Source: Sphingobium sp.
GTDB lineage: Bacteria > Pseudomonadota > Alphaproteobacteria > Sphingomonadales > Sphingomonadaceae
Length of the DNA stretch: 64,000 nt
Direction: 5' to 3'
NCBI GenBank assembly: GCA_022652485.1
Contig: JALCRK010000007.1
Span: forward strand, 22,652 to 86,651
Every line of letters begins with the position of its first letter. The first letter of the stretch is position 1. This document shows positions 1 through 8,521 of the stretch, in pieces. A program made the position numbers and the translations under genes. Below the pieces are notes generated by a model. The model was not told the origin of the DNA. It searched no databases and was given only the letters and a program-made list of their open reading frames with translations.

Positions 1-2
1 AG

Positions 3-773
3 GCAAGCGAGGGGGCACCCGCAAGGCCATCACCGCAGGATACGTCAGTCGCAGCCCTGCTCAAGGAGCGCCTGCCGCGCACGCAGGTCTCCCGCGTCAA
101 CTGCCAGGTGGTCGACGGGGTCTGTGAAGTGACCGCAGGCTCGCAGCTGTTCTACGTCGACAAGACGGCACGCTACCTGATGATCGGGCGGGTCTACGAC
201 ATGCAGACCCGCCAGGACCTGACCGCTGTGCGCCTGCTCGAGGTCAATCCCGATCTGCTGGTGGGCGGTGCAGCAGGCAGCCGGCGTGAGGCCGAAGCTG
301 TTGAATCGCCAAGGCGCGGTGTGAACACAGCTGCCGCGCAGGCGGCCCCCCGGACGATGTCCCTGGCCGCACTGCCCGAGGCCGGCGGCATCGTCTGGGG
401 AAATCCATCGGGTCAGACCGTCACCGTCTTCAGCGACTTTCGCTGCGGCTACTGCCGCGCGCTTTCAGGCGTGCTCGAGAGCCTCAACGTGCGGGTGATC
501 GAGCGGCCGATCTCGGTGCTCGGCAGTCGTGATCTCGCCAACCAGGTGTTCTGCGCGCGCGACCGCCGCCGCGCGGTCAAGGCTGCCTATGCGGGTGAGC
601 CGATCGCCGACACGCGGCCTTGCGACACCTCGCCGCTCGATGCCAACGAACGCTTCGCGCGTGAAAACAGCATTGCCGGAACCCCGGTTATCGTCCGCTC
701 GGACGGCGCAGTGATCGAAGGGTTCCGCCCGAAGGAATTCCTGATCACCTGGCTCAAGGGAGCGCGCTCGTGA
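3..773 (+). CDS. DsbC-like disulfide isomerase of the transfer operon, 5' partial
   Basis: The start lies left of the window; the frame is open from base 3. The N-terminal half resembles the DsbC dimerisation domain (about residues 20-80: LLKERLP, then CQVVDGVCEV and LFYVD). The C-terminal half is a thioredoxin fold with the active-site motif FRCGYC and a cis-proline segment AGTPVI. The family acts in the periplasm, reshuffling disulfides. Here the natural clients are the Cys-rich TraU, TraN and TraH encoded downstream (inference). The stop overlaps the GTG start of the next gene by four bases (GTGA), so the two are translationally coupled. Confidence 0.85.
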   Translation, partial: ASEGAPARPSPQDTSVAALLKERLPRTQVSRVNCQVVDGVCEVTAGSQLFYVDKTARYLMIGRVYDMQTRQDLTAVRLLEVNPDLLVGGAAGSRREAEAVESPRRGVNTAAAQAAPRTMSLAALPEAGGIVWGNPSGQTVTVFSDFRCGYCRALSGVLESLNVRVIERPISVLGSRDLANQVFCARDRRRAVKAAYAGEPIADTRPCDTSPLDANERFARENSIAGTPVIVRSDGAVIEGFRPKEFLITWLKGARS

Positions 774-1957
774 CCTCGCTGTCGGCGCTGCAGTTTGCGG
801 GATTCCAGCGCGCCGCCAGACGTCGCTCGCGCGGGCAAGTGACGATCCCCGATGTGCGGCTGAGCCTCGCAGAAGCCACCGCCCTGTGGACCGATATCCG
901 CGCCGCCTTTGGCCCTGCCACTGGCAGGGACCTCGCGCCCCAGGAACTCGGTCACTTGCGCCGGCGTGCCTGGCGCCGATCCTCTGGCTTTGCGAGTCTG
1001 TCGGCGCTTTCGATGTCACTCGAGGCTGCCCACGCCTTCTGGCGGCTTGCCGGAAAGCTCGGCGCGCTGGCGGCCCGGCGCAAGGCTTCGCCGCGCTCGA
1101 AAGTCGCGGGCGCCGCCGTTCTTGGCCTTGCCGCGACGCAGATGGCGGCCTGCACCACCTTCCTGGGCAGCAACATCAAGGGCAGTTTTTCGTGCAATGC
1201 GCCGGGCGGCACCTGCGCGCCCTCGACCGTGATCGATGACCAGGCGCTTTCCGTTATCCAGAACGCACGGCCAATGAGTCCGGCCGGGCCTTACTTTCAG
1301 CCATCGGCGCGGAGGCCAGCCTCAGTCGCAGCCCTCGCACCTGCCGGACGCGGACGCTTGGCGGCCGCCAGCGAAGGCCTCGTCCACCGCGAGCGCCGGG
1401 TCCTGAAAGTTGTGTTCCCCGCCTTTGTCGATGGTGCGGGCAACCTGCACGAACCGCGCATTGTCCATACCGTCGCCGACCAGGGAGGCTGGATGCAGTT
1501 GTCCTCGGGCGAGCCCAATGCGGGTGATCAGCTCGCGGGCCGCGGCGATGCCGCAGCTGCGATCCCTGCATCGCTGGCCGGCACCATGACTGCGCCAATG
1601 CCGGGGATGAATGACACCGCTCAGGAGTTCAGGGACGCCCCCACCCAGGCTCTGGTCGCCTCGCAGGTACAAGGCGGGCCGCCCGACCCGAGGCTCGTTG
1701 CCGAAGCCCGGGCAAGGGGCACCGAGCGACGCGCAGTGTCGCCGGTCGATGCCATCAAGTCCGAAGTCCAGGCGCAGCTTGCGCGGGTCCCCAAGGCGTC
1801 GGGCAGCGTCGGCACGGTTCAATCGCCGCCACTAGAAAGGTCGGCAGAACCGGCCGCCTCGCAACCTGCGGCACAAGGCGCGGCACAAAGCCAGGTCCCG
1901 CCTGCCCCCAAGGTCGCCAACCCGCCCGCCGGTTTTTCCGGCAAGATCGAGGAGTAG
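770..1957 (+). CDS. traV: TraV-like conjugal transfer lipoprotein with long N-terminal extension
   Basis: TraV is the outer-membrane lipoprotein of the F-type secretion core complex. The family signature follows the lipidation site: MAAC (Cys128), then GSNIKGSFSCNAPGGTC and the segment IDDQAL. The C-terminal third is Ala/Pro/Gln-rich and low in complexity. The odd point is that the lipobox sits near residue 128 instead of about 20. It is preceded by roughly 100 residues of basic, helical sequence not typical of TraV. Either translation starts internally upstream of the KVAGAAVLGLAATQMAAC signal, with no good ATG visible, or a second small protein has been fused on. Start taken as GTG 770, coupled to the preceding stop. 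Confidence 0.75.
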   Translation: MTSLSALQFAGFQRAARRRSRGQVTIPDVRLSLAEATALWTDIRAAFGPATGRDLAPQELGHLRRRAWRRSSGFASLSALSMSLEAAHAFWRLAGKLGALAARRKASPRSKVAGAAVLGLAATQMAACTTFLGSNIKGSFSCNAPGGTCAPSTVIDDQALSVIQNARPMSPAGPYFQPSARRPASVAALAPAGRGRLAAASEGLVHRERRVLKVVFPAFVDGAGNLHEPRIVHTVADQGGWMQLSSGEPNAGDQLAGRGDAAAAIPASLAGTMTAPMPGMNDTAQEFRDAPTQALVASQVQGGPPDPRLVAEARARGTERRAVSPVDAIKSEVQAQLARVPKASGSVGTVQSPPLERSAEPAASQPAAQGAAQSQVPPAPKVANPPAGFSGKIEE

Positions 1958-1964
1958 GCCCGTC

Positions 1965-2594
1965 ATGGCCGCCCGCAGCTTCTGGGACAGCTTTCTCACC
2001 CTGATTTTCGGCGACGCGGCGCATCCCGAGGCGCAGCGCCCGCTGCTCGGCGCACCGATGCTGTCGAACTGGCTCCCATACCGCAGCTTCGACGCCAAGA
2101 GCCGCATGTTCATCAACACCGAGTCTGTCGGTTTCATCCTCGAGCTCGCCCCGATGGTGGGGGCGGACGAGCGCAGCGGCGAGATCCTGACGCAGTTCCT
2201 CTCCGATGCCGTGCCGTCGGGCTGCGAGATCCAGCTGATCCACTGGCAAAGCCCGTCGATCGGGGAGCGCATCGCCGACTGGGTCATGCCGCGGGTGGTT
2301 GCCAAGTCCCAGGGGAGGGCCGGCGACATGAAACACCCGCTGCTTATCGCCATGCTGACCCCGCAGGCTGCGCCCGAGACGCGCGGGCTCAGGATCATGC
2401 GGCTTGTCTGGATGGCGCTCTGCGCCAGCCTCGCGGGCGCGGTGCTCGGGCTGCAAGTGCTCCTCGCACTGCTTGGCCCGAAAGGTGCGCTTGTCGCGGC
2501 CGCGCTGTGCCTCGCCGCGCCGATCCATGGCCTGTTCTACTTCCGCGCCAAGATCCGCGCGGACGAAGCCTTTGAGAGAGGGGAGGGGGCATGA
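1965..2594 (+). pseudogene. traC ATPase N-terminal remnant, run into a small membrane protein
   Basis: Residues 1-115 match the N-terminal domain of the F-type assembly ATPase TraC (SFWDSFLTLIFGDA, WLPYRSFD, GADERSGEILTQF, SPSIGERIADW). TraC is normally over 800 residues and carries Walker A and B motifs, none of which are present. The homology ends around base 2290-2320 and the frame continues into an unrelated hydrophobic tail of about 88 residues. The genes expected between traC and traU (trbI, traW) are also missing. The simplest reading is one deletion of several kb joining early traC to DNA just before traU. Without TraC the pilus machinery should not work. Confidence 0.75.
2329..2594 (+). 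CDS. small two-helix membrane protein upstream of traU
   Basis: This is an alternative reading of the 3' half of the traC fusion frame. An ATG at 2329 is preceded by a good ribosome binding site (AGGGGAGGG, 2311-2319) and would give 88 residues with two hydrophobic segments (around IMRLVWMALCASLAGAVLGL and GALVAAALCLAAPIHGLFYF). In another frame a stop TGA overlaps this ATG (ATGA), as expected if an upstream gene now lost in the deletion once ended here. It overlaps the traU start by four bases. I do not recognise the family. Its operon position suggests an inner-membrane transfer accessory protein. Confidence 0.5.
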
Positions 2595-3613
2595 AGGCGC
2601 TGCGCAAAGTCTTCGTCATGGCACTTGCCGTCCTGGCCATGGTCTTCGTAGGCCCTAGCCCCGCCCGCGCGGCATCGGTCACCTGCCACGGCAAGTTCAT
2701 CAATCCGATCACCGATGTCTGCTGGTCGTGCCTGTTTCCGCTGTCGATCGGCGGCCTCTCGATCTGGAAGGGCTCGCGGCCTGATCCCAAGAACCCGACT
2801 TTTCCGCTCTGTGCCTGCGGCTCGCCCATTCCGCGCATCGGCATTTCGGTCGGGTTCTGGGAGCCGGTGCGGCTGATCGATGTAACCAATAAGGCCTGGT
2901 GCTTCCCCAATCTTGGCGGGATCAGCCTCAACCCGGGCTTCGATATCGGCAACGGCCATGTCCAGGGGCGCAGCCAGGTCGGCGGCAAGACCCAGAACAG
3001 CTCGCAGTGGCAGTCGCACTACTACATCTACCCGCTGCTCTACTGGATGGAGATCCTCACCGATTTTCTCTGTTTCGAGCAGACCACTTTCGACGTCGCC
3101 TATGTGACAGAGCTCGATCCGCTGTGGCAGGATTCGGCGCTGACCTCGATCCTCAATCCCGAAGTCGCGCTCTTCGCCAATCCGATTGCCGCGGCCGCCT
3201 GCGCCGCAGACTGCGTGGCTTCCACGGCGAAACTGCCGATCGACCAGATGTTCTGGTGCGCGGGCTGCAACGGCTCGATGTACCCGCTGAACGGTCATGT
3301 CCCGGCTCATGTGACCCCGGTTCAGGCCTCGCGGCTCGTCGCCGAACGCATGCTCTACAAGGTTCACCGCCAGGCGCTGGCATGGGGGACAATGGGTTCG
3401 AAGGCGCTGTGCCACAAGTACCTGATGCCGGTGATGCGCAAGCAGCAATACCGGCTGCAGATGACCAATCCCATTTCGACAGTGAAGGGCCGCTACGCCT
3501 GCGCGCCGATCGGCGCGACCACGATCATTCCGCACACCGGCAAGTCCTTCCCGGTGAAGGGCGAGGACTTTGGCTACCTCGTCTGGCGCAAGCGCAACTG
3601 TTGCATGCTGTGA
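2591..3613 (+). CDS. traU: TraU conjugal transfer protein
   Basis: TraU is a periplasmic F-type transfer protein needed for DNA transfer and pilus assembly. A signal peptide (residues 1-28, ending SPARAA) is followed by the conserved TraU core: CHGKFINPITDVCWSCLFP, LCACG, a WEP segment and many paired cysteines. The length of 340 residues is normal for the family, and the gene looks intact. The start ATG overlaps the previous stop, and trbC follows after 14 bases. The cysteine load fits the operon-borne DsbC-like and TraF thioredoxin proteins. Confidence 0.92.
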   Translation: MKALRKVFVMALAVLAMVFVGPSPARAASVTCHGKFINPITDVCWSCLFPLSIGGLSIWKGSRPDPKNPTFPLCACGSPIPRIGISVGFWEPVRLIDVTNKAWCFPNLGGISLNPGFDIGNGHVQGRSQVGGKTQNSSQWQSHYYIYPLLYWMEILTDFLCFEQTTFDVAYVTELDPLWQDSALTSILNPEVALFANPIAAAACAADCVASTAKLPIDQMFWCAGCNGSMYPLNGHVPAHVTPVQASRLVAERMLYKVHRQALAWGTMGSKALCHKYLMPVMRKQQYRLQMTNPISTVKGRYACAPIGATTIIPHTGKSFPVKGEDFGYLVWRKRNCCML

Positions 3614-3627
3614 GGAGCGCGCGCGCC

Positions 3628-4386
3628 ATGATCCGGAAGCTGCCCCGGCCCACGCTTGCCGGTATGGCGGGCTTCCTTGCACTTGCCGCAGTCTCGGCGG
3701 CGCTCGCCCAGACAGTCGGCGACCTCGATCTCGGCGCGATCAAGACGCGCGGGACCGAGCAAGTGAAGGAGGCGCAAGCCTTCGTCGACGAAGTGGCGGG
3801 CAGGGGCGAGGCGCACCGGGCCGAGGCCGAAGAACTGAGGGATGAAGGCCTGAAGGCGGTTTCCGAACTCGATCCCGCCAGTCTACCCAAGGGTCCGGCG
3901 GGGCCAGTGGACTTCGACGAACTGCTGAGCGGCGCTGCCGCCAACACGCGCGCACCCATGGGCGAGGGGCCGCTGTTCACGGTCTTTGCCAGCCTGTCGA
4001 TGCCGCAGGCAAGCCTGAGTGCCCTGATCCGCGACACGACAAAGGCCGGGGGTGTGGTCGTGTTTCGGGGATTTCCGCACGGCAGCACCAAGGCCTTTGT
4101 CGAAGGGCTGAAGCGCGTGGTCACCGATCAGGCGCAGGAAGCCCACATCGCGATCGACCCGCGGCTGTTTCGCGCCTTCAAGGTCACCGCCGCGCCGACC
4201 TTCGTGGTGACGGGTCGCGCATACGAGCTGTGCGACGGGTTCGATTGTTCGAGCGCGGCGCCCGACCACGACCGCATGGCGGGCAACGTCACGGTCGAAT
4301 ACGCGCTCGAGAGCTTTGCTTCGGCGCGCGGTCCCGGTGCCGGTGTCGCCGGCGTCGCGCTCGCCAACTTGCGCAAGCGGGACTGA
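3628..4386 (+). CDS. trbC: TrbC-type F pilus assembly protein
   Basis: A signal peptide (residues 1-27, ending ALAQ) precedes a charged, probably coiled-coil stretch (residues 45-75, rich in E, A and R). The C-terminal domain is typical of type-F TrbC: LFTVFASLSMPQASL, GGVVVFRGFPHGS, IAIDPRLFRAFKVTAAPTFV. This domain has a thioredoxin-like fold but no CxxC. It is periplasmic and works with TraW in pilus assembly, although traW itself is missing here. The ATG at 3628 was chosen over a longer open frame because it follows a plausible GAGG site and begins a signal peptide. Confidence 0.88.
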   Translation: MIRKLPRPTLAGMAGFLALAAVSAALAQTVGDLDLGAIKTRGTEQVKEAQAFVDEVAGRGEAHRAEAEELRDEGLKAVSELDPASLPKGPAGPVDFDELLSGAAANTRAPMGEGPLFTVFASLSMPQASLSALIRDTTKAGGVVVFRGFPHGSTKAFVEGLKRVVTDQAQEAHIAIDPRLFRAFKVTAAPTFVVTGRAYELCDGFDCSSAAPDHDRMAGNVTVEYALESFASARGPGAGVAGVALANLRKRD

Positions 4387-4387
4387 T

Positions 4388-5809
4388 ATGCGCGCACGCT
4401 CCCTCCCTCGGCGGGCCTGGTCCCGGCTCACGCCAGCAATACTGCTCCTCGGCGCGGTGCTTGGCCTTATTGGCGGGACAGCAAACGCACAGGTCTATAT
4501 CCCGCCGCCCGACGACCTGATTGAAAATCTGCCTGTCCTGCCGTCCGCGATCGACCCTGGCATCGCGCCGCCCGCACCGCCGCCCCCTTCCGCGCCTGTG
4601 ACCATGACGGCGGACGAGGCCAAGGCCGAGGCGCGTGGGCTTGGAAGCACGCTGCGCGGAGCCTACGAAGGACTGACCCAGGCGCCGGGCGCAGCCGGGC
4701 AGATTCCAGGCTATCAGGACACCTATCCGGGCCAGACGAGCTATTACACCAACTCCGAAGCCATGCAGAGCGATGGCGCGGTGGCGGGCTGGAACAGCGA
4801 GGCCTACCAGACCGCCAATTCCACAACGCGGCCGACGGTCGATATCACCCGCGGCGATCTTTCTCGCGCCACCGCAATCGAGGCCGATCCGAACGCCTAT
4901 CTGGACGGCATGAGCGCCGATGGTTCGACCGGATCCTGCACGCCGCTGCCGCCGGGCTCGGGCACAGCCAATACCGCCGAATGGACCTGTCATGTGGGTT
5001 CAAGCGTGGTGGAGCAGCCACGGACCTGCACCCGCAGCCTGGCAGTCGCTGAATGGAACGACACCCTTTACCAGTATCTTTGCGTTACAGCTGCCGGTTT
5101 CGATGGCTGCGCATCGCTCGCCGGCAATGCCATGTGCCACAGGACCGCGAGCTATCCGGTACCCGAATATGGCCTGACGGTCGATTATTACGACTGCGAC
5201 AGCCCGGTCAGCGATCCGGGCGCCTACCTCATGGGCACGCTGCCAAAGCCGCCGCCTGCGGGCGCATTTCAGGTCGTGAGCAATGTCTATCGCTGCAACC
5301 GCGAGGGGATCGCCGACGCCCTGACCTTCGATCCCGTCACCGGCACGCCGCTGCAATACCTGACTGGCCTCCAGCAATGCGGGTCGATTGCCTCCAATGC
5401 CAGCTGCACGGTCACCAGCGCCACCGCAGCTGGCCTAGCTGAGCGCTCACTTTGCAAGACCTGGGACTTCATCGGCGATCCTTTCGGCGGCGGCTCGCTC
5501 TATTGCCTCGAGCCCGCCGCGCCCGAGGAAGTCTACGTCTGCACCGCAAATGTTGCGGGGATGACGGCGGAAAGCGCGATCTCGAAATGGTTCGTCGAGA
5601 CCTGGACCGACAACGCCTGGGGCAAGCCCAAGACCGAAACCTGCGAAGGCTTCTCGATTTTCGAGTTCCAGCAGCTCGATCTTGCCGCGATGGATTTTTC
5701 CGAGGTCTACGCTGACTTCATGGAAGCCGCGAAGCTCCCCGACGAAGCCGCCGCCCTCGTCCAGATCCAGCAGAAAATCGCGGACTATTACGCCGCGCAC
5801 AAGCCGTGA
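4388..5809 (+). CDS. traN: TraN-like mating-pair stabilisation protein
   Basis: 473 residues with a signal peptide (to about residue 34, ANAQ), a Pro-rich linker, then a cysteine-rich C-terminal half (pairs around CTPLPPG, EWTCHVG, RTCTRS, CASLAGNAMC, YDCD, YRCN, CKTWDF, YCLEP, VCTANV). This is the layout of TraN, the outer-membrane adhesin that stabilises mating pairs. It is shorter than F TraN (about 600 residues), as is common in sphingomonad plasmids. It starts one base after the trbC stop. No disruption is visible. Confidence 0.85.
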   Translation: MRARSLPRRAWSRLTPAILLLGAVLGLIGGTANAQVYIPPPDDLIENLPVLPSAIDPGIAPPAPPPPSAPVTMTADEAKAEARGLGSTLRGAYEGLTQAPGAAGQIPGYQDTYPGQTSYYTNSEAMQSDGAVAGWNSEAYQTANSTTRPTVDITRGDLSRATAIEADPNAYLDGMSADGSTGSCTPLPPGSGTANTAEWTCHVGSSVVEQPRTCTRSLAVAEWNDTLYQYLCVTAAGFDGCASLAGNAMCHRTASYPVPEYGLTVDYYDCDSPVSDPGAYLMGTLPKPPPAGAFQVVSNVYRCNREGIADALTFDPVTGTPLQYLTGLQQCGSIASNASCTVTSATAAGLAERSLCKTWDFIGDPFGGGSLYCLEPAAPEEVYVCTANVAGMTAESAISKWFVETWTDNAWGKPKTETCEGFSIFEFQQLDLAAMDFSEVYADFMEAAKLPDEAAALVQIQQKIADYYAAHKP

Positions 5810-5819
5810 GGAGATCGTC

Positions 5820-6209
5820 ATGACCAAAAAATACGAGAGGCAGCCTCCCGGCGACGTGCGTGCGTTTGCGGTCGGCGGCAACCTGCTTTGGCCCAACATG
5901 GCCCTGTCCGAATTCTTCGTCGTCTTGGCTTTGTGCCGCCGCGGACCGTCGACCTCTGCCGAGGTCGCACGCGAAGTATCGACCTGGCTCGACACGCCGC
6001 TGCCTCCCGGTGGCCTCAAGCGCACGCTGCACGTGGTAGCCGGGCTGGGCTGGGCGCACCACACCGAGGGAGTTTACGCGATCAGGAGCGAGGGGATCAA
6101 GATCATGCGCAGCTGTCATGTCGCTTATATGCGTATGTTGAGTGACGGCCCGGCACACCCGGATGCCGCCGTTCTTAAGTGCTGCATCGAAAAATCCGAA
6201 AGGTCCTGA
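5820..6209 (+). CDS. winged-helix protein inside the transfer operon
   Basis: 129 residues, start ATG after a GAGGAG site. The body reads as a winged helix of PadR/MarR character: a hydrophobic helix (LSEFFVVLALCRRG), STSAEVAREVSTWL, then GGLKRTLHVVAGLGWAHHTEGVYAI, which fits recognition helix and wing. Its stop overlaps the traF ATG. It is not a known F-type transfer component. Sitting between traN and traF, it may be an element-encoded regulator of the operon (inference). I do not recognise a named family. Confidence 0.6.
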   Translation: MTKKYERQPPGDVRAFAVGGNLLWPNMALSEFFVVLALCRRGPSTSAEVAREVSTWLDTPLPPGGLKRTLHVVAGLGWAHHTEGVYAIRSEGIKIMRSCHVAYMRMLSDGPAHPDAAVLKCCIEKSERS

Positions 6210-7030
6210 TGATGCTCCAGCGGTCACGAATATCGCTCGCTGTGCTGGCCGCACTGCTTGCAGCATCCACCACTCTGGCGATTGCGGCCGACCGGAACGG
6301 CGACGGTGTCGAAGTCGAACAGCAGGAAGACGCGCTTTATTGCAAAGAGCGAAGGCTCGGCACCTGGTTCTACTGCGAAAAGCCGAAGGAGGCGCCGCGG
6401 ACCACGGCCGCACCGCAAGCGTCCGCGCGGGATCGCCTGGCCGCGATCAGTACCAGTCTCGAGGAGCTGAAGGCGCGCGCGATCCTCGAGCCGAGCCCCG
6501 AGAACGTTACTGCCTATGTCCGCTTCCAGCGCGAGCAGCTCGACCGTTCCTCGATGTTCGCCGATGTCTGGCAGCGCGCACTGTGGCAGGATCCAGGGCT
6601 CGACTACACATTGCAGCGCCCGGTCTCGACGCTCGGCAAGCGGGCGTGGATTGACCAGCGCAAGGGCGACCGCGACCTGGTCATGGCCCAGCTCTCGCAG
6701 CGCTACGGGGTGTTCTACTTCTACGCCTCGAGCTGCGGGGCCTGCGACATCTTCTCGCCAATCCTCAAAGCCGTCAGCGACAAGTACGGGCTCTCGGTGC
6801 TCGCCGTCTCGATGGACGGCGGACCTTCGGCGGTCTTCCCCGGCTACATGGTCGATAGCGGCCAATACGAGCGCCTTGGCATGGGCACCGACCGGCAAGT
6901 GCCTGCGCTCGTCCTGTTCGACAGCGTGACCAAGCAGCCCATGCCGATCGGCTACGGAATCCTCAGCCAGGACGAGATCATGGACCGGGTGTTCCAGCTG
7001 ACCCAGGTTGCCGCCGGGAGTGACTACTGA
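6209..7030 (+). CDS. traF: TraF-like periplasmic thioredoxin-fold transfer protein
   Basis: 273 residues with signal peptide (to about residue 27, LAIAA). The family layout is a variable N-terminal part with a CKER...WFYCEKP segment, then a thioredoxin-like domain. Here that domain keeps a redox motif, YFYASSCGACDIF. F plasmid TraF lacks the CxxC, but many chromosomal and sphingomonad versions have it. It is expected to assist disulfide formation and assembly of TraH, TraU and TraN. The start overlaps the preceding stop (TGATG) and traH starts at the last base of this gene, so it is tightly coupled. Confidence 0.88.
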   Translation: MMLQRSRISLAVLAALLAASTTLAIAADRNGDGVEVEQQEDALYCKERRLGTWFYCEKPKEAPRTTAAPQASARDRLAAISTSLEELKARAILEPSPENVTAYVRFQREQLDRSSMFADVWQRALWQDPGLDYTLQRPVSTLGKRAWIDQRKGDRDLVMAQLSQRYGVFYFYASSCGACDIFSPILKAVSDKYGLSVLAVSMDGGPSAVFPGYMVDSGQYERLGMGTDRQVPALVLFDSVTKQPMPIGYGILSQDEIMDRVFQLTQVAAGSDY

Positions 7031-8508
7031 TGCGAAAATCCCGTTCCTGTCGCCGCAGCGCAAAGAATCTTCGGCCCCGGTTTGCCGGCGTCTCGGCGCG
7101 GGTGCTCGGCACCCTGCTCGCCGGCTCGATCGTGCTCGCCTCGCCGGCCCCGGCACTTGCCGGAGTCGAGGGCGAGATGCAGAACTTCATGTCCGAGATG
7201 GGCGTGCAGGGAAACGTCACGGGGCCTAGCGCCTACCAAGGCCAGTCGGCGGGCTACTATTCGGGCGGGGCGGTCTGGTCGCGGTTTCCGCAAAAGAACA
7301 TCCAGCCCTTCAACATCCAGTTGCCGCACGCGCGCGCCGGCTGCGGCGGCATCGACCTGTTTGCGGGCTCGTTCTCGTTCATCAACACCGCCGAACTCGT
7401 GGCCATGCTCAAGGCCACTGCCAACAACGCGCTCGGCTTCGCCTTCAAGCTCGCCATCGACACGATCTCGCCCGAGATCGGCAAGGTCATGGATGAGCTC
7501 GCCCAGAAGGTGCAGCAGATGAACCAGATGAACATCTCGAGCTGCGAGACCGCGCAGGCGCTGGTGGGCGGGCTGTGGCCGACTTCCGACACGGCCTCCT
7601 CGGTGATCTGCGAGGCGATCGCCAACAGCCAGGGCGCGGTCGCCGACTGGGCCAAGGCGCGCCAGCAATGCAACAACGGCGGCCAGCGCGAGGCCCTGAA
7701 GGGCGCAAATTCCGACCCGGACATGCGCGAACAGGCGGGCATGCCCAACAACTATACCTGGGAGGCTTTGGGCAAGAAATACGGCGGGTTCGATGCCCAG
7801 TTCCGCGAGTTCCTGATGACGCTGGTCGGCACGGTGATCTACGACCCCAATGGCACTGGCGGCAAACCGCGCGTCCAGTTCATCGGCCCGGCCGATAGCG
7901 CGCTGATCAGCGCCATGCTCGATGGCACGTCATCGACGCCGCACAAGGTCTGGAGCTGCGGCTCGGATACCAGCAAGTGCATGAACCCCAGCGAGATCGA
8001 CATGGTGATCGGACCCAACGCGGCGATCAAGACCAAGGTGCGCGCGCTTATCGAGTCCATGGCCCTCAAGGTGCGCGATCCCGGAGCCTCGCTGACGACG
8101 GGCGAGGTCCAGCTTCTCGGCATGGCGAGCGTGCCGGTCTACAAGATCATCACCGTGAGCGCGGCCGCCGAGTTCGGGATCTCGGCCCAGGAGATCAACG
8201 ACCTTTCCGAAATCGTTGCGGTCGATCTGGTCACCACCATGACCATGCGGTTCATCGACATGGCAATCAATTCGCGGTCCGACTTCAACGGCGCGGACGC
8301 GGATAGCTTACGCGAATGGCGTGAGGGGCTTTACGAAACCCGGCGCAACTTCCTCGGGATCGCGGCGCGGACCTCTGACCGCTTCGACCAGACCTTTGCG
8401 CTGATCCAGCGCACGCAGATGCTGGAGAAGACCCTGCGCACGCAATTGAGCCCGCAGATGTCGGCGGCGCTGCGCTTCTCGCGCACCTTGAACCAACAGG
8501 TCCAGTAA
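7030..8508 (+). CDS. traH: TraH conjugal transfer protein
   Basis: 492 residues, close to the family norm. Signal peptide (to about residue 45, ALAG) followed by the TraH core: YYSGGAVWSRFP, CGGIDLFAGSFSFINTAE, LAIDTISPEIG, CETAQALVGGLWP, and C-terminal alpha-helical coiled-coil segments (YETRRNFLGIAA, LIQRTQMLEKTL). It is a periplasmic component that acts with TraF in pilus assembly. The signal peptide follows an unusually long basic N-terminus (MRKSRSCRRSAKNLRPR). Intact, and followed by traG after 13 bases. Confidence 0.92.
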   Translation: MRKSRSCRRSAKNLRPRFAGVSARVLGTLLAGSIVLASPAPALAGVEGEMQNFMSEMGVQGNVTGPSAYQGQSAGYYSGGAVWSRFPQKNIQPFNIQLPHARAGCGGIDLFAGSFSFINTAELVAMLKATANNALGFAFKLAIDTISPEIGKVMDELAQKVQQMNQMNISSCETAQALVGGLWPTSDTASSVICEAIANSQGAVADWAKARQQCNNGGQREALKGANSDPDMREQAGMPNNYTWEALGKKYGGFDAQFREFLMTLVGTVIYDPNGTGGKPRVQFIGPADSALISAMLDGTSSTPHKVWSCGSDTSKCMNPSEIDMVIGPNAAIKTKVRALIESMALKVRDPGASLTTGEVQLLGMASVPVYKIITVSAAAEFGISAQEINDLSEIVAVDLVTTMTMRFIDMAINSRSDFNGADADSLREWREGLYETRRNFLGIAARTSDRFDQTFALIQRTQMLEKTLRTQLSPQMSAALRFSRTLNQQVQ

Positions 8509-8521
8509 GGGGCGCTGGCGG

